NCBI RefSeq assembly: GCF_905147045.1
Contig: NC_065899.1
Location: 4,104,501 to 4,168,500, forward strand
DNA from: Nymphalis io
Taxonomy: Eukaryota; Arthropoda; Insecta; Lepidoptera; Nymphalidae
Reading direction: 5' to 3'
Length of the DNA stretch: 64,000 nt
Part shown: positions 1 through 13,400 of the stretch, one piece after another
Layout of the letters: each line of letters starts with the position of its first letter
How positions within the stretch are numbered: position 1 is the stretch's first letter
Position numbers and translations under genes: made by a program
Notes under the pieces: generated by a model
Database searches by the model: none
What the model saw: the letters and a program-made list of their open reading frames with translations, nothing else
What the model was told of the DNA's origin: nothing

Positions 1-427
1 CCCGTGGGCGCAGTTGGCGGTGACACAGCCTTCTGTTTTGGGATTGCGAATTGAACTCCCGTTACGGGTCCGGGTGTATTATTTATATAAGTGTGTATTA
101 TGTATGTTTACATTTATTTAAAAATATATATGTAAATTCGTATATCAGTCGGTTATTAACTAAAACAAATGCATCAACTTGCCTGCCATAAACACAGACA
201 AACGTGTGTAAATATAAAAATAATTATAAAAAAAAGTTAACAAACTTGAAAATAATACTCATTTAAAGCAAATGTTTGAAACGTTTTATATTTGAATTAC
301 TGCTTTAATCTAGATTTTACTGGCATTTTTGGAACGATTGTCAGCTAATGTTTGTAACTTTTAATGATAGGATTGGATTATAAGCCAGCTACTGCGAGCT
401 AACAATCACTTGTTATAACATCTACTA

Positions 428-667
428 GTGGTAGGGCTTCGTGCAAGCTCGTCTGGGTAAGTACAGCCCACTCATCAGATATTCTACCGCAAAACAGCAG
501 TACTTGGTATTGTTGTATTCTGGTTTGAATGGTGAGTGAGCCAGTGTAATTACAATATGTAAGCGATGGTTAACATTTCTTTCAATGCCAATGTCTATGA
601 GCTTTGGAGACCAGTTACTATCAGGTGGACCCATATGCTCGTCCGCCTACCTATTCTATAGCAAAAA
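428..667 (-). mobile_element. Family A short interspersed element
   Basis: Reads TAGGGCTTCGTGCAAGCTCG at one end, then CCACTCATCAGATATTCTACC, and ends CCTATTCTATAGCAAAAAA. It is nearly collinear with the full copy at 57530-57816 but lacks an internal block. Its splice-donor-like motif is mutated (TTACTATCAGG instead of TTACCATCAGG). The A-rich end suggests copying by target-primed reverse transcription. The strand given is arbitrary: minus denotes copies whose A-rich end is at the higher coordinate. Confidence 0.75.
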
Positions 668-1209
668 AGCAAAACACGGATAACCTAGCCTCGGCTCATG
701 AAAATTCACAATTGACAACGTTATCACGGAATTCATGTCGTTCTACCGTATCTAATCTTCCTCTACGCTATCAATAAATGCATTAGCCTACTATATCGGA
801 TTGCTGTCTGGTCTGACCAGACATGTGACCACTAACAATGTGGCATTGACACTAATAACAACGTTTCTGCTACCCGAACTTATTACTGAATGCAAATATA
901 TTCTACATTATTGGAAATTAAGCAAAGGTCATCGTGCGGATCTGTGAAACTATACCGCATAATGCATGCATGGAATGCTGTATAGAATTCTACGTATAAC
1001 TGCATCGAAATGACGATTTAATATTGTTAATTAACACATATAATAAGTTGTTTTTCATAGCGAACGAAACTTAGTCGGGATGTTATAAGATGACATTCGT
1101 TAATCTCCGGAAGTCGATAAAATAATTGTTAGATATATTTTGAATTTATTTTACCGTTTACTCAATAAAAAAATGGCATATAGTAAAAAAAATAGAGTTG
1201 CATTCTAAG

Positions 1210-1212
<3 letters not shown>

Positions 1213-1275
<63 letters not shown>
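1213..1275. repeat. (TA)n microsatellite
   Basis: An uninterrupted run of about 31 TA units in intron 3. It is likely length-polymorphic. Confidence 0.95.
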
Positions 1276-1278
<3 letters not shown>

Positions 1279-2759
1279 ATATATAGTACTCGATGTTTCC
1301 TGCAAGTATCTTTCTATGGGGGTTGTCTGGAAGATACCACTAAAACTTGATTTTAAGTTTAAATAAAAAGGAATTACAAAAAGGCAAAAAATGTGTATGG
1401 AAAAATTATAATCTTGCAAGGTAAGCTGCGTTGGTAAAGAAAAAAACTAGAATAGTTCTGAGACGTATGATAAGAAGAAGAAATATATTTGTTATCACTA
1501 CTATTATTTTATAATTAAAATAATAATATTATATTTATTTAATAAAATAATAGTGAAAGCATTCTTCACTCGAAAACATTCAGGACTACTTGACAGCTAT
1601 ACAATTGATTTGATAATTTTAGTAACATTCCTTTGTAATCTAGGCACTTAACCGAACAAATCTAGACATAAAGGGAGTAGGTGAAATCCAAATTTCGAGC
1701 CTAAACTGTGTCAACAATTTATCCAAACATAGCTGTGACGATAATACATACGAAAATACTTTTTATTTCGATAATCGGAAGAGTGAAACATCGCATTTCT
1801 CTTATCGAGTGATACGATGAGTAAGGAATTGTCACAACGTTCGAAATCGGGTCATCATATATTTCGATAACTAAGTACGGACATCACAACCGATAATATA
1901 TATTCGAGATTGTCGTCTTATATTTCTCGTGGAATAGATTATTTAGACAGTTTTATATCCAGTCGTCTGGTAAAATATTAATGCAAAAAAAATCTGAGAT
2001 TTAATTTTGTTTATAACCTTAATGTTATCGAACGTTTAATCAAAATATACTATAAATTGTCACGAAATAAGCAAAACGGAAAATTCCAATATTATATTAT
2101 TAATTTCAGAATGTCAAAACATTGGTTTTACCGCAAATACTCAAGATAGTATTTTTATTATTCAACCGAATCAATCATATTAAAATATTTTATAGTAATA
2201 TAAAAATTAACATCAATTTATCAAATACTCTTTAAAAAAAATTATCATGTACATTAAAGCTTAATCTGTCTTAAAATCGGTGCTCAAACGTGTGGGATTA
2301 CTCAAAACATTTTCGTTTACAGAACGCGAGGCGAATCGAAAATAACATTTGAATTTGTGTAATTAAAGAATTTATTTAAAATATAAACACATAAAAGTAA
2401 CGTAAGCACTTCAGAGAAAGCAATCGTTTATGAGAGCTTAAAAATATCGCACCAGTCATTCATTAAACAACCTGAATTCGAATTTTATTACAATGTACTG
2501 TGTTTACTAAACAATGTATGTTATTTTTTATCCACGACAACAGTCCAGATCGACAGACGACCACCCAACTTGCAATTGTTAGCAACATACAGATGATATA
2601 ACAAGAGCACTTATATTAATATGTAAGTTAGAACTTTAGGCAAATAAATAACGGTTTTTATACGACACTAGTTGGATAATATTAAATTCTTCCTATTATT
2701 TAACATTTGTACGTTATCAAAACAAAAGAATGACTTCCTCGAAAGGGAAGTCTATTACT

Positions 2760-3033
2760 TTTTTTTTTAAATATGTAGACGAACAAAAAAGGCCCACCTG
2801 ATGGTAAGTGTTCACCACCGCAGATTCCTTACACTGCCAATAGATACTAAGATTTTATGTCATTTGTGCCCTTAGTTACACTGGCTCACTCACTCTTCAA
2901 ACCAGAACGCAACAATTCTAAGTATTGCCGTTTGTCGGTAGAATATCTGATGAGTGGGTTGTGGTGGGTGGTGGTGGGAGGTGAGACCTACCAGGCGTGG
3001 TCGTGCAAAGACTACTATATCTACTACCACCAA
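2760..3033 (+). mobile_element. Family A short interspersed element, opposite orientation
   Basis: Begins with a T run (the complement of the A tail), then CCCACCTGATGGTAAGTG, the CTGGCTCACTCACTCTTCAA block and the ATATCTGATGAGTGGGT block. It ends near CGTGCAAAG. A local GTGGTGGG expansion lies inside at about 2960-2985. The open frame that crosses it is a by-product of the element. Confidence 0.75.
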
Positions 3034-4857
3034 GTGATATTGGCCCGACCCGAAGCTTAAAGCCAAGAGCTTGAGATCTACATCCTTACAAATTAACCAC
3101 TTTGTTAATAAGTAAAAAAAATATTTAATAATATATTAACTCGCTATATTGACATTCACTGTAATATATAAGAACGTTAACCTAATATATACAAAATATA
3201 CAAATTTAAATATCATCATAAAATTTACGCATCCTTGTCTCGCATTTACCTAACTTAATACTTAGTTAGTATTAACAAAACATAAAGAAGGACATGTCAA
3301 ATAGTCAAGATTTTGGACAATTAAATTACAAAAGTCATCCAAAGTTTGAATACAAACAACTTGAATTCTATTTCATTATTTAAAAGTGCTCCTTGACACG
3401 AACAATCAAATTCTTGGAACGTTAAAATAGAATCAAAGTTTTATTCCAATTATTTTTCCTTAGGCTCAAAATTGCTTCTTTTATTAGATTAAACATGTAA
3501 TGGGGTCGAATGCGTGTGGTATGGTTTTTTGCGAAACGGAGGGAATTATGGGCATTTTATTATTATACTTTTTAAGTATAACGACTTAATTTGAGAAGGC
3601 GCCGCACCGCCTCCGTCGATTGATTTCGTATAATTTGCGGACCGACAATCCCCTTTCGAAGAATCGGCACAAAAAATCTAAAGAAGAGGCGCTAAAAACT
3701 AAAGGTTATGATTCTGTTTTCATTTCTGTAACATACTTTTTGTTAAAGCCTCATTGGGTGGGTTCCGAATAAGTGGTTATAGAAAATTGTTACAAGGTAT
3801 TTTTGTCGGTAAACAATAATTATTATAGCACCATATCTTTACAAACATATACTTTAAAAATAGATCTTTAAAATTTTATTGATAAAGAAAAATCTTACGA
3901 AATTCCTCAGCACGTAAATTCTATAAGTACATCTGTTTACAAAACATATGTTCAATTTTAAATATATTACGATAACTCTTGAGTGTTTTGATATTTGTAC
4001 TGCTTATATTACGTAAGTAAGAACTAAAATTTAAATAGTCATTTTTATTACCCCAAGGCGTCGGCACTTCAAACACTTGCACAGTTCAACTCTTCCTAAC
4101 TCTATATGAATTATTGAATTTCTTTATCAGCGCATTCAAATCTAATTTTAATTAAAAAGCGTCACATATATTATGCGATATTGCGGCGGGGGGCGGCGCA
4201 ATGCGTCCGGCGATGCTAACCGACCAAATCATTCGGACCTCCCAATTATTATAAACTTTATAAAGAAAGTTCGATAAGAGGAGACCGTCTAATAATGGCA
4301 GTTTAATATTATTTCGTTAAGTTTAATATTGGCCGTGGTTTCTTTTATTGCCTCCTTACTAACGCGTACTGTGTTCAAGTGATTTTTATAGCATTTATGA
4401 TCTTTCTCACGCGATTAATTTGTCGCAATAAAAGAGATAAATAGCCGCTAATATAACAGAATTTCGTAGCAAATATTATTTAATGTACAGAAATCATAAC
4501 AATTTCGAGTACACAAATATTTATACTACCAGTTTTGAGTGCATAGATTATATTTGGATTTCGCAGTCGCTTTGAAATAGAATAAAGATGTACTCTGAAG
4601 TTATGTACGTTCACTCTTTGTGCAGAGACTACACGTAGGTGAAGACAAAACGCGCCTGGCGCAAGATACCTATGCTAAAAACAAAAAAATCTAAACGTTG
4701 ATTCACACATTTTTGTAAGATAGAAGTAAATAAATAACATGTTATATATTAAAAGCAAAATTTTAAAAATTTTATAAAATATTATGTATATAAAAAACGA
4801 ATAATGTTTTCATGCAATATTAAGTCGTTTTATATTAAGAGAGAACCGAAAAATTAT

Positions 4858-4951
4858 TATTATAAGCACAAATTAAGCACACGAAACCCCGGGTTCAAAC
4901 CTGCTCCTTTTGGTTAAGATTCACATGTGTGTTCATTGCGCCACCTCGACA
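4858..4951 (-). mobile_element. Family B SINE, tRNA-like head fragment
   Basis: Contains ATTAAGCACACGAAACCCCG, then GGGTTCAAACC (complement of a polymerase III B box), then GTTAAGATTCAC and the ATTGCGCCACCTCGAC end. These match the head of the family B copy at 16348-16655 in the same orientation. The body is missing. Confidence 0.65.
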
Positions 4952-7372
4952 CAATATAGAAATACTTAGATTAATTACAATCAACGTCCGATGTAATATA
5001 ATTTATAATTAAATTCGTTCCATTATCATCATTGTCTCGGCGTAATTATCTTTGAAATTTAGACGAAATGAAATAATACTGTGTCAATTAATTTGCCGAT
5101 CAAGCGACATGAACCTGCTATAAAGAGTTCAAATTCAGTTGATTTAACAATATAAACAATAACTCAAATTACTGCTAATATCTTACTTTGCATCTCGTGT
5201 CTTATGTTTTGTATTCTGTGAAGTAGTCGGCAATTTATGTATTTTGATACTGTTTCTAACTCCTTTGAAATATAGCAACAATTAGACAACATTGTATCAA
5301 TTACATAATCACATAAAGTTGTTGACAACACAAAAGTTCCCAATTTCTCAAGTGTGGAAACGCAGCTTATTGTAATGCGGTGTCTGTAATTTGGTAAAAA
5401 AATCAAAATGAAAAATATTTTAATTAAAATAGGCTCTAATATGTAGATACTTATCTTAACAGAATATAAATACAATACCAGAGTAATACATTTTGTATGC
5501 TACGTAAACATTTTTATTATTTATTAATAAATAACCATACTGTAAAATAAAGACGTAACCACGCACGATTAACAATATTAGGATTGCCATTATATAATAA
5601 TTGTTGTTTTCAGGACATAATATAGCAAATATTATATTTACTTTATATTATAATTATGTATATCGTAGCTGTATTTTAATTCAAACTTGAAAAATGTAAG
5701 TTCTCTATGTCTTTTCGCACTTATACGACAAAGCCTTAGTCTTTACAAATTTATATAGGTATATTTCAGAAAATAGTGACCAAATGGCAATTATATGCAA
5801 GGTCAAGGCTTATAGCTTAAATAAATATATATAATATCAAACAAACATTTGTTTGGTAAACAAACAGAAAATTCATATGAAATTTATACTTTTTATTAAA
5901 TGATTTTATTTATTTTATTAAATGTAAATAATCAAATTATATATTATTATTTAAACAACACAAGATAAAACTAAAAATACATTTAGAAAAAGAAAATTAA
6001 AAATGCTTTAACCCTCAAATAAAACATGTCGTATTTTAAGTAACGCTTTAAATTCCTTGAAGTTCAAGGCTTTACAATTACATGACCCTAACGTAAACAT
6101 TCCATGTCTTGCTTTTAAGATTACAACAAAAAGGACAAAGGCGAATTCCTTTATTTATTTTCAAATAAAAAGGTCCTTCGCGTACACCGCCCGGTAAAGC
6201 TCGCGATAATTCTTGTGCAAACCACAAAGCGCTCACGAAATAAAGCGAGGTGAAAGTACTTTTTATTTAGAGAGTAGACTATGCTAAAAAGTTGCGCGCA
6301 TTTACAACAAACATTGAGTAATGATGGCAATATATTACATATTTGTGAATACTTGGAATTCTTTCACTGAACAAGACAATGTACACTTAAATCGTTCCGC
6401 TTTTATATTCTTTAACTTAATGCTCGTTAGAAAACTAATAAAAGTCGATATTCAAATGATTTTTATGATGCTTTACTAACGTAATAGTATTTAAGCTAGT
6501 AATATATTACTCGTAACTAAGTAAATAGAAAAAAATAATAAGAATCATAAATAATAAAAACTCGTTATTTATGAAATCGATTAAATATGAAAATATATTT
6601 ATAAATAGCATATAAAATTTTGGTAACAACATAATTATGTGAAACATTAATACTAATATATGAAGACGATGACGTTATTTTTGTAAAGCCTACCTGAAAA
6701 GAACTACTAATGCATAGAACTTATACAAGAATATGACGTGCCTTTCGGAAAAGAATTTAGTATACAATATTACTATATAAGTAGGTGCACTTCAAAGTTT
6801 CATCCGCTTTAAATTAGGACTATTGACAAGTATGAATTTCATGTTCTTGTAAATAATAACACAATTTGAAACAACGACACCAACCCCTTTGGCTTTTACT
6901 AATAAAACAACAATAATAATCGTAACTGTATTGCACCGCGGACTTTACCTTGCAGCACCTGGCCAATGACCCTTCAAGTATTGACATATTACTATAGTTT
7001 CTCACGTCTAGCTCCCGCCATGATTACAGCGAGCTCGGTATGCCTTTACAAACGTATGCCTTCGAAATTCCTTCGTTTATTATTTAATTAACGGCATTGA
7101 ACTAGTATATTAGGACTTTACTATCAGTAATTAATACTTAATTGAGAGAAGTTAAGCTATTTTTTAGAATTAATATAAATGTAATGATTGCAGTAATATT
7201 AGTTAGCAACATATTTTTTTTGAAATCAGAGGGTTTATAGGAACTTGTTTTCCAATATAAATATGAGCGCCGCAAGCCCACAAAAAAAAATCCCTGTTGA
7301 AATACCACCTCTTGTAGCTCCACTGCAGGACACAGATGTGTCAATTTTTTTACTAATAAAACGGGTACTTAC

Positions 7373-7499
7373 GCTGGTCGTTTCCATCGGAACGGGCCAT
7401 AACAGTGCCGTTTGGGAAGACGTTGACGTACATGTGAGAGCACTGGCTGTAGAGGCGAACCGATCGAACCATCGACGGCACCGCACCGCAGATCACCAC
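7373..7499 (-). CDS. FGF gene, coding exon 3 (signal peptide end and start of FGF core)
   Basis: This 127-nt exon is bounded on the minus strand by TTCCAG before 7499 and by GTAAGT after 7373. It is read in phase 0 and encodes 42 residues plus one base. Residues 17-58 of the spliced protein begin VVICGAVPS, the end of a hydrophobic signal peptide. Then comes VRLYSQCSHMYVNVFPNGT, followed by a charged turn SDGNDQ. The pattern R-L-Y-S, a V/I-rich strand, P-N-G-T-V and an acidic turn matches the start of the beta-trefoil core of secreted fibroblast growth factors. It most recalls the FGF8/17/18 group, to which insect thisbe and pyramus belong. NGT at residues 46-48 is a possible N-glycosylation site. 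FGFs are secreted ligands of receptor tyrosine kinases; in insects they guide tracheal and mesodermal cells. The exon ends with one base of a split codon, and the rest of the core must be encoded below position 1. All three frames are open here; I chose this one because it joins exon 2 into a continuous signal peptide. Whether it is branchless-like or thisbe/pyramus-like cannot be settled from 58 residues. Confidence 0.75.
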
Positions 7500-10400
7500 C
7501 TGGAATATTTCATGACATAATTAAGGATTATAATAAGTTTGACTTTACGAATTTGTTGTGCAAAAATATTTATAAAATATATAACACCCCGAGATATTCC
7601 CTCCAATTGTGTCAAGGAGGCTGGTTAATTTCGCCAAGAAAATCGAAATTGCATTTATCGGAAGGCAAGAAGCCCATTTCCTTTCCCATAGAAATGCAAT
7701 TTACTATCATTCACACGTGGTCATGATTTGTATGGTATTTAAAATATTAATTTAAAAACATTTATATAAGTGTATTAAAAACAAAGGGCTAAATGTAAAA
7801 CTAAAAATTATATTAAATAGGTAAATAATAGATATTTTAAGCGTATATGTAATAAAAATACATGAAACATTATTATTTTTGAGACTCCTCGGGTGACATA
7901 ATTGTATTCCGTTAATTTTTTTTTCTCTGTTATCTGGAATATTGTCAAAATATATTATCGTAAAACTTATTTGACCTTTCAATTCAATTACCTCTGATAA
8001 ATATTTATATTTATATGACTCTAAGATAACTCCAGCTACCGGTCTTCAATACCAAAAAAATATATATATTTAAAAACTTATTATATTTATTCAAGATAAA
8101 AGGAATGACGTATTATAGTTTTAATAATAATATTTAGTTACGCTGACGCCTGTTGCCTGTTCTCATTATATTATAGCGATGGCATGCATTGTAAAATTTA
8201 ACCTAAAACGAAAAAAAAATTCCAGTGAATTTTTACTGGTATATTAATGGCACCGAGCTTCAAGGTCACTATACATAAAATAAACGCAACAATTTAATAA
8301 TAAAATATATCCAATATTATTTTTATTAAATTCAGTATTAATACACGGTTATCAAAATTGTCTGATTAAATGCAGATAGCTGGGGACAATATCGATTAAT
8401 TATATCAATATATAAACTAAGCGATGATAAAAGGTATGTTGCCAGCAGGGATGTTGTATTATTTTATTAAAACAATGCGATTAGAATAAAATACTCGAAG
8501 ATCAATTAAATTGTATTTTTAATAAAACATAATTTTGTAATTATTACTAGAACCAACTGTTCAGAGCACTACAATAAGGAAACAATCGATCGTTTTAATA
8601 GGTCAACCGTGCTCAGCTAATCCGTCTGACTGAGGGTTCAAATTAAATCTGTTTAGGCTATTTTAAGTTCTATTTAGACTACATTTGAGTTCGTTTCTCG
8701 TTTTTATCTGTTGTTGTTTTAGGACCGTTCGGTTTCACGAATGCGGTGTCATATTCAGGTGGGAAAGCATAGGCTACCGCGCCGCGGTCACCACTTAGCC
8801 ATATTGCGTTTCAAGAAGACTTTTATGAAAGTGAAGCTTTAGTTTTAGAAAATTATAATCGAGTTCTTATTATCTAATAATATCATTGCCTGCTTGGCAA
8901 TATCATTAAGTCATTATTCGCGGATTAAACATATTTAAACAACTGTTAAATTAACATTTTAATATAAAATGACCATATAGTTAAAGAATTTTTAAATTAA
9001 ATATAAAAATAATGAGAAAACATTATTTCGACACATTCACTAGTAAAATATGTTTGTATAAACCAGTGCTATAATCGTTAACACGTCAAAACACACCATA
9101 TTCAAAAATAACGCCCGTATTCTGACATGAAAATAAAATTTATAATTATGTTAATCATATTTTTATCATATCTATTAACAAATTGCACTTTATCTTAAAT
9201 AGTTAATAAAACACGATCTTTATACGTGTAATAGTCTAGTCGGGTTGATTAAAATCATAATAATAATTAATAATATTTACAACTGAATGTAATTGAATGT
9301 GTGCTGATTTCAATTACCAATAGCGGCAATATTACAAATATAATTGATTTGTTTTGATTACATCTTATTACAGCTTACAAATAAACATAACACTGATAGA
9401 AAACAAATTGCAATTCCACGCTCCAGTTTTAATTCCATGTTGTACGTGATAAATTCTTGAGTTAATAAATTACTACACAAGGCTTAATAATAAGACTAAG
9501 AAAGAAAATTAAATATTGCATTTTTGGTTTTCAGACCCAGGTCAGACTAATAAAAGCTTTTCGATTTTTTCATAATTAATTCTTAGCGGGAGTTAGGACC
9601 ATGACTTGCTTATGGCAGTCTAAGAGTTAGGAAAAGATTGCACCTGTGTGACACTTGTGCGTTATAATATATCCAAGGTAGATTATTATTAAAGATATCT
9701 AGCAGATTGCGGTCCAAGTTTATTTAAAGTAATACTGACCTATAAGGCGTTCATCGTGATTACAGGAGGTCAGCGCGTTTAGTGTTATTGGGCTTATCTC
9801 TTAGGCAAGCTGACAGCTTCCAATATTGACGCTTGAATACATATCAGCCCAAGCCATTATATATGGAACAAGTGTATTGGAAATTTTCGTGATGAACATT
9901 GATCTGATTGAACCTATCTGTAATGATTATATATTATTTTTCAATTTAAAAGAGTACAAATTAAAAAAATAGGGGTTTTTTTTATTTAAGTTGTATTCTA
10001 TGTACAATTTAGGAGTTGTACGTCGTAATGGTATAAGTGAATATATTAAGGAAATGAAATGAAACTGGGTAACCATATCTCAATACCGAACATAAATAAT
10101 ATCAAAACAATTGCGAACATGAAATATCGAAAACTGCTCGATATAATTTTAGTAACATTAAATATTTGATTCAAAAAATCCTTGTCACGTATAAGTCATC
10201 ACTATCAATTATATATTTCGAACACAGCTCCATGTAATTGGATACGGCGTTTATCCTTCCTGATAGAATGCCGCGATAGCCTGAAATTGAGCTAAACGTT
10301 CGTGACGTCCAGTTTCTTAGCATATTAACTCGTTATCATCAGAATACCTTATTCGAAGGATTAACTTGGCCACACACACGCCAGATAACGCGGACGTAAT

Positions 10401-13400
10401 AATTGTTTTGAAAAGATAGTAGCGACAGACGTCTGAAGTTTTACATTTTATTAAATACAAGCTAAGCCGTGACTTTGACTTATGTCTTGTTCTTGCCATA
10501 TTTTATGAAATATATATAATATACTGAACAAATAGCAAAGTGTGAATCCGAAAAATAAAACCGAATGTAAATAATCTTTTCATCACAATAAGATACTAAT
10601 ATAATCATCCAAGGTATACCTTCGACTTTTATGGTCGAATTACTCTTTTGATTTTATTAGGCATAAACTGTGCAGATTAAAGAATATATAAGAACACTTC
10701 ATATCTCATCCGTGATTGTTTGTAAAATAATGTCAATGCCATTTTTTATGGAATTATTAATTTTCCTCCAATTAAGCGACCCAGCTCAGGAGTGGAGACT
10801 ACAATAGCCCAAGGGATCAGCATCGCACCTTCGAATTTTACATCGCTAAGCCTGCGAATTTTATATCAATATCATATGAGCTTCAAGTATGTTATTAATT
10901 ATAAGAATTGTTACATTAAGTCTGCTCTACTATTCAAAATGTTAACAAAACAACTTTTATTAAAAATTCTAACATAACTAAAAAAAAAGGTAAGCAAAGA
11001 TATTATTTTTAAGTTATTCAAACAGACTTTTAATACCGACTATTAAAATTTTGAAATAAACGTAACTAATACGAATAACCTTAACCCAGCGTGTATCTTA
11101 CGCCACGTCGTATCGCTTTATTTAAAACATGTGTAATCTCCTACTTACAATCGTACACTACATTACGTTATAATACATTAGGCTACAATACCATAATATA
11201 TAATCATATAACCTGCATGAATCCTTGATAAAAGGTCGATGTGATTAGCAATATTTACCCGTAAGATTTTCATAAATTTTTGGTTTAATTCGCAAGTCTC
11301 TTAGATGATGGGTCCGTGGAATGCTTAACAATGGATGATAAACAGATCAGGTAGTGCTAAACGATCGATCACGTCATAGGTGACAATGGAATCCGTTAAG
11401 ATGGACTTGTTAGGTTGGATTTTGGACTTTAGAAAGTTGAAACGTCGAAGATTTATTTTAAACTAAGTCTCGTTAAATAAAATAATTAACTCAAGAAAGA
11501 ATTTATAATATAAGTTATAGTATGTTTTTAACTCGACATGTAAGAATATTTTTAGGCGAATGATAGAAATGTTTATCAAAATATACGTATAAAAATAATA
11601 ACACACGATTACACGAATTACACGATCTCGTAATAATTATATGAAAATGACACATTTATTAAAACATCCAAATCGAAATGTTCGCACATGCACATGAAAA
11701 TTATAAGAATAATATATATTATATTTGTCTTATCATCGGAAGCGTCAAAATCATCATATAAAATCTTCATAGATCGGATTCAATCTGTCACAGATGTATC
11801 CAATTTGCTTCTTCCACCTCTTAAAGAAACAAAAAGCAGTAACCAATTAACAGATGACTAGCTTACTTCATTAAAATAATATTTAATTTCATAATTAGAA
11901 TAGGTAAATGAAAAAAAAAACATCTAGACAAAATGAAAACGATTTATTCTTTTATATCCAAAATGACGGTTATTTGTCGCACTCTAGTGACATAGATATA
12001 ATATTTGGATAGCGAATAAGTAAAAATACCTTGTGTCGTCTGGGACAAACATATCATTAAGGTTACTTAAGCTCTAAGGCATAACAAGGCTGTTTATCTC
12101 AAACATCGGTGTCATGTTGTTGGAAAAAACGAGAATATAATATCGTTTAGAATTCGATGTCTTGGAAATTTTATAAAATATGTTTATAGATATTTAGCGC
12201 CGGCGCCAATGACTCTTAGCCTTATCCGATTTCCTCAAATCTGTTAAATATTTTTGAAATATTTTATAAATGTCACTTTAGTATTTTATAATAAAAATTG
12301 TATAACTCATTTAAACACATGACAAATATGAGTTTTTTTTAAAACATATTAATTTTAGTCATCTCATTAAAATACAAATATCTTTATATTCATTTATCTA
12401 TATATGTAAGTATGCTAACATATTGTTATTGGTTACACCAAATATATTTTAAAGCTTTATCAATATTGCTATCTCTTTCTTTTCACCAAAACAGGCTAGT
12501 AATTTATTTAAGTCCTCATATTTTGTACTACAAAATGAGTATAATTCGTGTATTATATAAACTATTTTATTTAACAATCTCAGAAACAAACCTATTCTCA
12601 TTATTCAGTATTAAAATATGCTGACGTAGAAATGACGTCAGATATTTCAATCAATTTATCAAACGAGTACATTACCTTCGTTCTAATTTTTTTAAAGCAC
12701 GTATTTGTGTTTAATACTCTGTATTGTTACATTAAACAAGAACAAAATTATATTTTTACATTTAAAAAAAATCAAAATAGTGACATAATAATATTATCTA
12801 TTTTATAAAAGGCAATGAAATATAATAGTTGTTTATTTATTAAAATAATATATTATTAAGGTAAGTAGCATGGTGGTTCCTGAAAGTAAATTTCTTCATC
12901 AACCGTGGAAATGAGGCGCAATCATCGCAAATGATAGGCGATCGCCGAAGACTAGTGATATTCTATGTATTAACATAAGTAATACTTATTTGCGTTGATT
13001 TACATTATATGTTCACGAAACATTAGTGTCATATACAATAAAGAAATTATTCAAACTATTTATATATTTTTTTTCATAAATCAAAAATATTACGTTATTG
13101 ATTTATGTAAAAATGAATGAATTATCGCTATCTTGAATTGATGACGTAAGCCTTTGATACTTACGCGTCACTATGAATTCCAACTCAACACACGTCTATA
13201 AATCAAAACATAAAGTGGAATATAACAGATTAATACAATATAAAGGATTCTTGAGGCCATCGATGTTTTTCTTATTTTTGAGCCATCAGTATTTAGTCAT
13301 GATGGAGTAACACTGCTTCCCTAAAACGGGGACTGGCCGTGTGATTATACATATGATGACACATTGACCCCATCTCATGTTAGTGGAATAATATTCAAAG

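Larger units (their letters stand above)
1..7372 (-). other. 5' part of FGF intron 3, open at the window edge
   Basis: The donor GTAAGT at 7372-7367 opens an intron whose acceptor I cannot find with confidence in the window. It must start an exon with two bases completing a C-initial codon and continuing an FGF core. Contents are family A copies at 428-667 and 2760-3033, a family B head at 4858-4951, a long (TA)n and GC-richer non-repetitive islands at about 3590-3670, 4180-4440 and 6175-6260. The first 60 bases are GC-rich. On the minus strand they could be read as an acceptor (AAACAG ending near 35) followed by an open stretch, but the product does not look like FGF. Confidence 0.45.

Noticed and set aside
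1500..1554. Palindrome with 13-bp arms, ACTATTATTTTAT
   Set aside because: The arms are almost pure A+T. Similar ones occur at 18700-18730 and 39415-39440 and are expected by chance in this composition.
5164..5475. A 103-codon minus-strand frame considered as the next FGF exon
   Set aside because: No FGF core pattern, and no acceptor with the phase needed after exon 3.
6930..7020. A minus-strand segment ending GCTGCAAG/GTAAAG considered as an FGF exon
   Set aside because: Donor-like, but it contains stops in the required frame and nothing resembling FGF strands.
7235..7486. An 83-codon minus-strand frame over FGF exon 3
   Set aside because: It is the third frame of the exon and reads through the splice donor into the intron. 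It gives Ser/Arg-rich text without a domain.
7245..7520. A 91-codon plus-strand frame over FGF exon 3
   Set aside because: It lies antisense to the exon and has no family pattern. The minus strand has both splice sites and an FGF core.
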